Shown here: positions 55,066 through 64,000 of the stretch, piece by piece
How positions within the stretch are numbered: position 1 is the first letter of the stretch
How the letters are laid out: every line of letters starts with the position of its first letter
From: Leptidea sinapis
Taxonomy: Eukaryota; Arthropoda; Insecta; Lepidoptera; Pieridae
Direction: 5' to 3'
NCBI RefSeq assembly: GCF_905404315.1
Contig: NC_066310.1
Span: forward strand, 3,844,001 to 3,908,000
DNA length: 64,000 nucleotides
Program-made: the position numbers and the translations under genes
Notes under the pieces: generated by a model
The model's database searches: none
What the model saw: only the letters and a program-made list of their open reading frames with translations
Told to the model about the DNA's origin: nothing

Positions 55066-55305
55066 ACTAGACATGCACCATACTAAAAGTTGTAGCGAAT
55101 CCCACACACCCATTAACAATACAGTAAATTACTTAAACTCCTATGTGACTCGAAATAGAATGAATTTTGTAAAAAGCTCGGATACAAAGAAAATTCTCGT
55201 GTTTTCGTTTCATTGTGGTGTTACAATGGAGCAATGTTCAAAAGTAAATTTTAATTAAAACTTACAACTCGACGAGTACTGTTTAATGTAAACATTTACA
55301 ATACT
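55066..55305. repeat. Unclassified direct repeat, copy 2
   Basis: Same orientation and order as 49543-49785, with the 50-base core around AAAATTCTCGTGTTTTCGTT nearly unchanged. The pair brackets the mariner-to-RTE interval. Confidence 0.85.
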
Positions 55306-55884
55306 GTCCGAATTATTTGCGGTAATTGAACCTGCTTGAGTTTAATTATAACTTTTATTTTATATACTTTTGACTAAATCCACATATTTACCACACCACA
55401 TTCAAAAATGAGAATGGAATCTGATATATTTTATGGCATTACTATTTACTACAAACTACAATATTGAAAGATTGGCTAATAGACTTAGTTCGGCAACATA
55501 CGCGGTTAAGCAAATTAGACAAATAACTAATATATAAGTATTCGGCGTGACCAGTTCACTTTAGTTATTTTCATAGCTTTATATTCTCTAGACGATATTC
55601 GTAGCGTCCTAGAGGATTAATAAAGAGAAATATTAAAAAAAATATCATAATTATTAACTTTAGCCTTTCTATAATATTCTTGATAATATTATGTATTTAC
55701 ATGAGCGCATTAATTAATTACATTGTATAACAATACGCAATTAGTTTCCTACTTTTTAGTGCATATTGTTGGAGTAGTTTTTTTTAAGTTGGTTGCAATG
55801 CAGCAATGTACGTAAGCGCATTGCAATTTGATTACATACTGATTCTGCCACAGATCACACCCTTACTGTATATATTTAAAGAGA

Positions 55885-56310
55885 TCCATTGATTATCATA
55901 TTCGACTACGACAATTACTAGACCATAACGTCGGTACGGTAGGTGACTCAAATATCCAGATAACGTATAAAAAATTCGGCCCAGAATCGTTAATTTGCTC
56001 CTAAGAATTGAAGAGTTCCGTTACTTTGTCATGAATCCTATTATCAGAACCTTACCAAACTCCAACCAAACTACCTTTGAAGTATATCCTTTCCAATCAA
56101 AATAAAAACATCGGAATCGGGTGGCGTGATATTGAGTTATTCGTTCATTATTTGCACACATAATTTAAGATTTACCTATAGGTTTTGAATCATCAATATC
56201 GGTTCACCGAGTCGAAAGTTCTGAGTTTACAAATAAATAAAAAAATACCGTCGTATTGAGAACCTCCACCTTTTTTGAAGTCGTTTAAAAATAGACCAGG
56301 CTTATTAACT
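55885..56310 (-). repeat. Unclassified element, inverted partner of 57.5 kb
   Basis: Contains the reverse of 21878-22120 (GGTAGGTGACTCAAATATCC, GAATTGAAGAGTTCCGTTAC), then TCACCGAGTCGAAAGTTCTG and TGAGAACCTCCACC. Both parts occur in the same element order, on the other strand, at 57535-58080. The nearby 56365-56412 matches 60-110. Confidence 0.7.
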
Positions 56311-57534
56311 TGTGTTTGTGTGCGTGCGTTGCTCAAAATACAGGTCAAACAGTCAACCTCAATTTTTTTATGTTTTCACAGCTGTCACAGTCTATCTTGA
56401 CATATAAATGATCTAAGGAACGCATTAAGTCCACAATTACGTATAGGTGTTATCTTAACTTTACATTTTAATATCAAAACAGTTATAAAATATAACATTT
56501 AGGTACCTAATTTGCTGTACTATTTAGCCAAAAAAAAGGAAACAGCATTATAAAAACATGATAATAATTGCATATAGTCACTCTTTGTTTTATTTAATCC
56601 AATTACAAATTTTGGCACGATATAATTTTTTTAATGTTCCTACTGCAAGGTATAAGAAAACTTACAAAATAAACCTATTTCTAACAAATGTATCGAAACG
56701 GGTAAATGTTACAAAAAAGAAGTACTTCTGAAGAAAGTTTTCTTTCTATGCCGAGCCCCGTTTGAACTTCAGAAAGCTTCGTCTCAATTTGAGCCTTAAT
56801 ATGACGAGATAGGCTGCAAATTTATTCCCAAGGCACATCTTAATGAATTACAGCTTAGGAAAGTAGTGAGAAATAGTCATTATTTAGTTAAGTTGTTCGC
56901 AGCCAAATAGATTCTTTTAATCTTCTTAATAGTTCTAATTAAGAAAAGTGTTTGTAATTAAGTATCCCAATAAGACGAAAGCTTCAGGAAGTATTAAGGC
57001 ATCTACAAGTTAAGACGTAAATAGTACGATTGCATTAAGCGTCAGTTATAGTTAGTTAAGTTAAGTATTTCAACTTCAACTTATTGATACCATTAAAATT
57101 TTCTAAGTTAAAACCAAAACTTACTTACTTAGTGAGAATTATAAACCTATTAATGAGCGGTTCAAAATAAAAATAAATGAATTAAATGTAAATACATTGC
57201 CATTCGTACTTTATTTATTATTTTTCTTTTTTTATTCAGTTATATTCATAGCAACTATATAGTTAAATGACTGTTAGCTGCTACTCCATGAGTTTACGTT
57301 GAGGCTTCTAAAACCCAAAGGTACATTGGTACCACGCTTACACAGTACTTGCTTTATTCTTTTTTAAGTTATTTTAAAGTAGTTTTAGAATACCTACAGG
57401 AGTATCAGCTAATCACCAACTGCCAGTAGAGTTTTCTTCAAGGTAGCGCAGCAGAAGATGATCACCTTCTTGTATATCTATTATTTACTGACTTCAAAAG
57501 ATTCTCAATTCTCAAAGTCAGTATTTTTTTTATA
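56311..57534. other. No gene recognised
   Basis: AT-rich spacer between the two inverted partners. No frame or motif worth calling. Confidence 0.4.
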
Positions 57535-58080
57535 ATTATTAACTCAGAACTTTCGACTGGGTGAAGCGATTTTGATCATTCTATTTTATTTGAAAGCTGG
57601 TGCTTCCCTTGTGGTCCCATTGTAATCTGGTCCTAGATCTGACTATTGCATGAGAAAACTGTTAGCGACACAGTCACTGTGTTAAGCGGCCGAATTAAGA
57701 TGGTCGCTCGGACAGACCGGTTTCGCATTCGATACGGTCGCGTTGGAGAGAGCCACCCGACCGTCAACTTTTGATACGAACGGACTGGTTAACGTAACGT
57801 TGTAATAACTTTTTAAATTGTACTTAATAAATGAATCAATTACAGTCTTCTTTTTCATTGGACGCCAAGATTTCCCTTTAATCAAGACCAGAGCACTGGG
57901 CACCTACCAAAAACCATAAAAGTCTTAAATATGCTTTAAGTATGTGCGCGACATATTTACGCATAACTCAATATCGCGCCAACCGATTTCGATGGTCCTT
58001 TTTTTATTGTAATAGAATGTACTTCAAAGCTAGTATGGTTAGGTTCTGATTATGGAATCATAGTATACCATTAAAGCAAC
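57535..58080 (+). repeat. Unclassified element, inverted partner of 55.9 kb
   Basis: AACTCAGAACTTTCGACTGG, GAAAGCTGGTGCTTCCCTTG, then 300 bp later CGCCAACCGATTTCGATGG and GGTTCTGATTATGGAATCA. A 73-codon minus frame inside (57682-57903) shows no domain. Confidence 0.65.
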
Positions 58081-59254
58081 GATTCATCTTATATTATCTC
58101 AGAATCATCTTTGATTTTGAAGAGGGGAACGTATTAGGAATGCAGAATTCAGTAATAGAATGAATTGCACTCATTTTGATTCGCATTATTGCCTATAGAA
58201 TATCAAATAGGTGAACTATGTTCCATACAAGCTTACTCGGTAATATCCCTTTGTCTATGTGCAAAACGATTTCTAGTGGATGAAAATCAAGTTAAGGAGT
58301 AATTGATTATCGATTGACCCACCTCATGAGGGGTTGATAATTGAGTATTAATTAACGTAACAACTAACAACTCATGTAATATTCATTCCGGTCTCACATA
58401 AAGTAGGACTGGTAGAGTTAATTTTATACGGTTGTTGAAAGCATCGCATAAATGACATAATGTACAGGATTTTGTTTTATATAAAAGTTAGGACGATAGG
58501 ATTCAATAGTATATGATCACCGACGAAGAGGTCTATTACGAAATACTACGATGATGTGATTAGTAGTAGTTTTAAAGCGATTTCGATGAAGCCAGCTTAT
58601 ACTGGCTATTGACAGGACTATATTGTTTGCAATTACCTCTCAGAATCTCAAAATCATATTTGTGATATATAAATATTCTCTTTATTTATAAAAATATGGT
58701 TTTCATAAAGTTAAGCCATTTTCACTCCACTTCATAAGTGGATATGCAAATTACAATTCAGGCAAACAACCATAAGTCGGGTAATAGAGTGAACAAACAT
58801 CCCCGGTCTGTTTAGATTATTTGTAGTAATTTTTTTTTAGATGGGTACTGAATTTCTTGTGACCTAAAAACGTCACGTTATTTTCATGCTTGAGCATATC
58901 TTTTCAAATGGGTAATTTTTTATTCCATTTTGCTTCAGGTTCCTTTCCATGAAGGTAAATATAAAAATAAATAAATATTATATTATTGTATGTCTATGTT
59001 TGTCTTCCTCCTCCATATTTTTTTTATATAACATACAATTGATGACTCTCTCGCCTAACTTCGATAAAAAGTGTGTAAACTGTTTTCATTACTGCATCAA
59101 TTTCATAAAAAGATATGAAAGCAATTTTTAATTGCACATCTGAAATGGTACTAGATCGCTAACATGACAAACATGTACTAAATCTATTGTAGTCTAGCCT
59201 GAACACCGCACAGACAATGTCTAGAATCCTCGTTACATGTTAGAATTGAAACAA
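58081..59254. other. No gene recognised
   Basis: AT-rich. A short frame at 58949-59131 lacks motifs. Confidence 0.35.
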
Positions 59255-59500
59255 GAAGCTTCCAAATCCAACATTGTTCGATTTTGGTCAGGCATTTGAC
59301 ATTGTTAACTGTGCCATCTGGTTAGTAATTCAAATTTTACTAGCTAACGAACTCCTTGCATACTCGAATATTGAGTTTTTCATTGTATATTCTCTGATAG
59401 AGTCCTTGAAATATTAAGGGACATTTTCGTTGTAGTTGTATCTTCTAGTGTACTACAAGGGGCAATAATATGACCTTACATGTTACATATATTTCAATAG
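59255..59500 (+). pseudogene. Faint jockey-like RT fragment
   Basis: FDFGQAFDIVNCAIW (about 59277-59322) resembles the TDFSKAFDxVNHxIL block. VVVVSSSVLQGAII then PYMLHIF (about 59432-59500) resembles the SGVPQGSxLGPLLF block at the expected distance. Two independent blocks in order support the call, but decay is heavy. Confidence 0.5.
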
Positions 59501-59647
59501 GCAAAACATTTATTTATCATTTTGTCCGCGTTAATTTCATATCGCGCTCTCGCTGACCCTAAAATAATTTCGAGATAAAATGAAGAGTATACTGAGATAA
59601 GATGAAATATTGCCTTCAGTACAGTTTCACAATCTTTAGTTGACTTT

Positions 59648-59880
59648 TTTTTACTGAAAAGGAGGACAAACGAGCGTATGGCTGGTGTTAAGAGATCACC
59701 ACAGCCCATATTCTCTTCCAATACCAGAGGAATCACAGGATCGTTGCTGACCTTTAAGGAAGGTGTACGCGCTTTTTTGGAAGGTACCTATGTCGTATCG
59801 TCACAGAAACACTCAACACAAGGAAGTTCATTCCACAGGTTTGTAGTATGTTGAAGAAAGCACCTTGAAAACCGCACTGA
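59648..59880 (-). mobile_element. LINE-A 3' end
   Basis: Plus strand GAAAAGGAGGACAAACGAGCG ... AATACCAGAGGAATCACAGG ... GTGTACGCGCTTTTTTGGAA ... CACCTTGAAAACCGCACTGA. The frame is broken by small indels (ACACTCAACACAAGG). Confidence 0.88.
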
Positions 59881-60184
59881 CTAGATAAAATACACAATAC
59901 ACATTACCCAGGATAATCACAAAAAATACATGAATCCATCGTATATGACACCATCACTTCATATTAAATCGAGGTTAAATGTTATAAAACATTGGCTGAC
60001 TTAACAACTGAATGCATGAAAACGCGTAATAGCGTTTTTCTTGAAAAAGCCTTACAAAATCCCTTTTCTTCTTCCTTAGATAGTTGTACTTACTACTAAC
60101 TTTATATTTAAAAATATAAAATGTTAAAAAAAGACTAAATATCAGTGCAAGGAAGGAGGCGTGCGACCGCTTATATTTGATTAA

Positions 60185-60560
60185 CATATTTTAAAGTAGA
60201 ATTGTCGAAACAATTTGCTATTTTTTAAAGTGATAACCCTACTAACTTCTGAAATCAATTACACAAATTAAATTTGAAAACAAAATTTGTGAATGATGCG
60301 GGACTCGAACCCGCGATCTCTCGCGTTCCGTGCGAGCGCTCTTCCACTGAGCTAATCGTTCGAATAACGTATCATTGATAAATCTTGCATGTCACGTCAT
60401 ATATCTAAGAGTTAAACTTGTTTAAACTTGTTTAACTCTCAGATATGTGGCGTGAGTTGAACGAATTGGTCGCGGGTTCGATCCGTCATCCCGCATCGTT
60501 CATAAATTTTATTTCAAATTTAATTTGTGTACTATTGTCGCATAAAATTAATGATAGAAA
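60185..60560. mobile_element. Inverted pair of SINE-B copies
   Basis: Left copy (minus, 60185-60415) has a full tRNA-like head: A box TAGCTCAGTGG (complement of 60344-60354) and B box GGTTCGAGTCC (complement of 60301-60311). The right copy (plus, 60425-60560) keeps GGTCGCGGGTTCGAT and CCCGCATCGTTCATAAATTT but lacks the A-box half. They meet in a fold-back of about 26-bp arms at 60390-60453 around TTAAACTTGTTTAA. Confidence 0.82.
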
Positions 60561-61103
60561 TAGAAATATATAGTACCAATTAAGCCAATAACCATTGTTG
60601 GTTCTACTACTTGATATTGATTCGCTTCAACACTCAAATAATTATATCAACAACCAGTTAATTGGAAAGGCAAACTAGGTCAATCTCCCTCTCGTGCATG
60701 TGGTACCATTACTCCTTCCAGCGATATAAAAGCCTGAATATTGATTGATTGTGCTGTATAAACTTTGGCCTACAAAAATATATTCGAGCTTGATTTATTA
60801 TTAAACATGTTTCAGGGTTATATAACCACATATAAATTTAATAAATTGCCATTTCTGGTTAACTGTCAGTTGCCAGTCCGAACATAACAAAAATAATTTA
60901 TAATATTTATAATTGGACCGTAAAAGAACTTGCGCAAGAAACTCAGAAGATATTTTTTCATACCAAAAATGTGTTGATTATGATTTAAATGTAAACATTT
61001 ATTAAATTACGTATTTAATAAATTAAATACGATTCAAATGTTAGGCATTGACAAATGTTGTCTGGATTGTTGAAAATTATTGACATATCATTATTATAAA
61101 ATA
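60561..61103. other. No gene recognised
   Basis: AT-rich, no feature supported. Confidence 0.4.
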
Positions 61104-61485
61104 CTAGCTTATGCCCGCGACTTCCTCCGCGTAGATAAAAGGTTTTTAAAAATAATAAGCAAGCTTGGAATTGAAAATTATCTCATATCCTATTCCAGTT
61201 CCGGTTCCCGTTTTCGCTCCCGTTCCCAACATATTATATGAATCTTATTTCGAGGAAGATTGCTATGGCAAACTTAATTACTATTGGTATAGTTATAACT
61301 CATCGATGTGAATTTCAGTTTTTCACAAATCCCGTGGGAACATTTGATTTTCCGGGATATAATGTAGCCTATGTCTGTTCCCAAGCACCAGTCAATCGCT
61401 GTACCAAATTTCATCAAAATCGGTTCAGTAACTCGTAAAAGCGTAACAAACAAACTTATAATCACATTTATGATATAAATAGGGA
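61104..61485 (-). mobile_element. Helitron-like element
   Basis: The CTAG terminus at 61104-61107 (minus-strand 3' end) adjoins GCTTATGCCCGCGACTTCC. The body has TTTTCCGGGATATAATGTAG, ACCAAATTTCATCAAAATCG and CGTAACAAACAAACTTATAA, a widespread arthropod repeat. The 5' end near 61485 is uncertain. Two chance frames cross it. Confidence 0.65.
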
Positions 61486-62189
61486 AGAAGGGATTATAAT
61501 AAACATATAAAAGACATCGCCCAATTCCATTTGCATTGTTGCACATTAAAACGATGAAACTTAAAGTACCTACAGCGGTACCGGAGATAATCTTCGACAT
61601 CAGTATAATCAGCAATATCTTAAACGGTTAGTAAAGCTAAGTTGTACAGTAGAATAACGCGTGACGTATTTTGATCAATATTTTTGACCTCTGTGCAATA
61701 ACGCTACTCAATATCCGGGCCAAGGACTATTTCATGCATTATTTAGGTATATTTGGAATTGTATTAACGATAAATGAAAAGCATGAAGGTCAAATTTAAA
61801 AGAAGGTGACATTTGAATTTAGGATAACTTCAAAAGTGAAAGCTGGGTATAATATAAAAATACAAGCAGTATAACTGAGGAAACAATGAAAGCCCGTGAA
61901 GTTATACTTAGATACAGGTTAGGAAATTGTGAAATGAGATAGCGGTTGTGGTAGATTTGTTAACAGTTACTGGTAGCGAATGTTGGTGCGATTTGGTCTT
62001 GTATAAAGGATTGATAAAAGCAGATCAATTACAAACACTGAAAGATATACATTGAACGATATAATCGGGGATATATTCACGAGGAGCCAAGTCAATAATA
62101 GACCAAGTGGTACTAATACTTTATAGTAATTTCGAGCAAGACGTAGTGGTACTTATTTGCGCTAGCATAATATAATTGAAGATTATAAC
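61486..62189. other. No gene recognised
   Basis: AT-rich, no feature supported. Confidence 0.4.
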
Positions 62190-62825
62190 ACTATACACGA
62201 CCTGTCTTGTCTCTCTCAGACCACATTGGCTTCGAAAAAACGTTGGGCGTCATAAATACAGCACGGCAATACTTCAAGCCTGCCCACATTCTAGCGCTTC
62301 ACAAAGCGCAGATCCAACCACATATGGAGAATTACTGTCATCTCTGCTCTGGCGCACCCCAGAATCATGTCAATCCATTCGATCGCGTGCAACGCAGAGC
62401 AACTCAAATTGTCGGGGACCCAGTACTCTGTGAAAGGCTGGATCACTTGGCATTGCGTAGAGAAATCGCTTCATTGTGTGTATTCTATCGCATTTATGAC
62501 TGTTCCGAAGAGCTGTTTCACCTGATTCCTGCCAACGAATTCCACCATCGCACGACACGCCACAAATTAGGATATCATCCCCAGCATCTAGATGTGTGGT
62601 TTTCAAGGAGCTTTCTTCCACGTACTACAAAGCTGTGGAATGCGCTTCCTTATGCGGTGTTTCCAGGACGATACGACATGGGTACGTTCCAAAAAAGCGC
62701 GTACACCTTCCTTAAAGGCCGACAACGCTCCTGTAATTCTTCTGGTGTTGCAAGAAAATGTGGGTGGCGATGATCACTTAACACCAGGTGAACCGTACGC
62801 TCGTTTATCCTACTTTTCCACAAAA
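62190..62825 (+). pseudogene. LINE-A RT C-terminus, longest copy
   Basis: An open frame at 62207-62773 (188 codons) reads GVINTARQYFKPAHILALHK, QIQPHMENYCHLCSGAPQ, RVQRRATQIVGDPVLCERLD, LRREIASLCVFYRIYDCSEE, FHHRTTRHKLGYHPQHLDVW, LPRTTKLWNALPYAVFPGRY and KSAYTFLKGRQRSC. This is the ORF2 C-terminal region beyond the RT catalytic core of a jockey/CR1-like LINE; the ATG is internal and not a real start. Against the 28.2-kb copy it lacks a few residues after HLDVW. The 3' UTR and A-rich end run to 62825. It extends the family about 60 residues further N-terminal than any other copy here. Confidence 0.9.
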
Positions 62826-63039
62826 AAACACCTTCTACAAGTTTTAGTGGAGGTTAACATAGCGTTACATATTCTTCGACATTTCGCAAATAATTGACGT
62901 TATAGGTTTGGATTTTGAAATATGATTTGATATATTATTATCCAAATAACTCTAGTAGTAAAAATACGATTAATTTTTAAGTATTTAACTGTTACGCAGT
63001 ACTAAAATTTAAAATTTAGTTTGATATGCATGTACTGTG
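62826..63039. other. No gene recognised
   Basis: AT-rich spacer. Confidence 0.4.
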
Positions 63040-63345
63040 TATAACAACTCTACATCATGGCCTTGGAGAGCTGCCAGATGCACCGTATGGGAAGGTACAT
63101 GATCGTGAACGAGTTGAAATTCTTGCCCCATTTAGATTGAGTGCGCGACGTTAACAGATTCTTCTACATCTTCGAGTAAGTTTTGGGCAGACGTGCTGCT
63201 TGGCTAGGTTTTCCTGCCGAGTGAATTCTACCCATACCATAGCATACCATAATTTTCTTATCTGGGTGCAGTTAGATCTCCAAAAACATTTTCCTCGTGA
63301 ATCTGGTTCACATTCAAAATGAGACACATCAGTGACCATAACTAG
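63040..63345 (-). pseudogene. Tc1-like transposase fragment
   Basis: A minus frame 63151-63339 reads VTDVSHFECEPDSRGKCFW followed by IRKLWYAMVWVEFTRQ, resembling the Tc1 block around the first catalytic Asp (xxSDESxFxxxPDSR). After a stop and frame break, EFQLVHDHVPSHTVHL (about 63070-63120) resembles the second block (HDNAPSHT). The spacing between them is much shorter than in intact Tc1 proteins, so a deletion is likely. Distinct from the 6-7 kb relic. Confidence 0.6.
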
Positions 63346-64000
63346 TTATCCCATGGCGAATGTTCTCGGGCCCACAAAATTCTTCACGTCGAACATAAAA
63401 TATATAAAAAAAAATATACTTCGTTTAAGTTTTTTACGCACGGATTTTTGATTACGAACAGCTAGTGGCTTTTCTGGAGCCTTAGCTAATAACGCCTCTG
63501 TTGTCTCCTAGAGGTTATTTTCAGTTTAACTTAAATATTATAAGAAAAAGACAAACAGATCAATGACAAAAAAAAAATTAAAAAACTGTGTCTTTTGTGT
63601 TATTTCTGTACGTCAAAATCTCATAATGTTTGCTGGATTGAAAACTAGCTCTGGTCTTCCGTTGGGCCGTTTTGTGACTTCGCTTTAAAGATTTATCTTA
63701 TATTTATATTTTAGATTATCATATAAGATGACGAGTCTATCTAGTTGTAACACGATTCCTATCCACCCAGTAATCATCTGCTTTTTTGCCACATCTATGG
63801 AACTATTTCATCGTTTTGTGTACTCGAAACTTCAGCAAATACGCGTCGAAGAGGGCCGTTCTATATACCACTCCTCATGGTGTTTTTATTATTGCGATTA
63901 AATCGATGACGTGGTATGAATAAAACTTCAATTTTATTACCTAACCTCCATAGTCTCCATAGTAATTATTATTACCACAACTTATCTCATTATCTATTAT
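63346..64000. other. AT-rich end, no gene recognised
   Basis: No supported feature to the window edge. Confidence 0.4.

Noticed and set aside
60291..60361. Cloverleaf-like tRNA on the minus strand with A and B boxes
   Set aside because: Position 33 is C instead of T, the apparent anticodon GGA would be serine yet the long variable arm is absent, and related heads at 32.4, 35.7, 46.3 and 60.5 kb show it is a SINE family.

Overview
The window looks like lepidopteran (butterfly or moth) nuclear DNA, intergenic or from a very long intron. It is AT-rich, has no long intact reading frame, no convincing host exon and no cellular RNA gene, and is packed with decayed transposable elements. The mix seen here (RTE and jockey/CR1-type LINE ends, tRNA-headed SINEs, small Helitrons with TC...CTAG ends, mariner/Tc1 copies, TA-flanked MITEs) fits lepidopteran genomes as I know them. 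The order-level call is inference from repeat flavour; no species is claimed.

Family names used below are local. LINE-A is the C-terminus plus 3' UTR of a jockey/CR1-like LINE, about 16 pieces. Rep-B is an unclassified repeat of about 300 bp with an A-rich end, 15 pieces. RTE is an RTE-clade LINE, 5 pieces. LINE-C is another jockey-like LINE. Tail-D means LINE 3' tails ending in TTTGAATTTGAA-type repeats. SINE-A and SINE-B are tRNA-derived. Helitrons are short non-autonomous copies inserted between A and T.

Layout: 0-9 kb holds LINE-A and Rep-B pieces, an RTE copy with a 12-bp target duplication, and a dead Tc1/mariner transposase on the minus strand. 10-18 kb holds RT fragments, a TA-flanked MITE, SINE-A, and a 1.3-kb inverted-repeat structure enclosing a twin-primed RTE copy. 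18-33 kb is a mosaic of Rep-B, LINE tails, Helitrons and two LINE coding remnants. 33.3-34.5 kb is a tandem array broken by a LINE tail and by a Helitron whose empty site can be read from neighbouring units. 34.8-48.5 kb holds LINE-C, SINEs, a TIR element carrying an internal tandem repeat, Helitrons and MITEs. 49.5-55.3 kb holds a dead mariner and the longest coding relic, an RTE LINE whose 5' half is inverted exactly at its own breakpoint. 55.9-64 kb holds inverted pairs of unclassified elements, an inverted SINE-B pair, a Helitron, the longest LINE-A copy and a Tc1-like fragment.

No genes work together here: every coding relic is broken. The most notable structure is a set of short-loop fold-back palindromes (3.2, 6.4, 12.1, 32.7, 44.1, 47.3, 50.8 and 60.4 kb). 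Two of them, in unrelated transposons, share the same left / inverted-left / inverted-right / right arrangement. Together with two twin-primed RTE insertions these read as a record of template-switching or hairpin-end repair. Boundaries are from reading by eye and are approximate unless a TSD, TIR or exact arm is stated.
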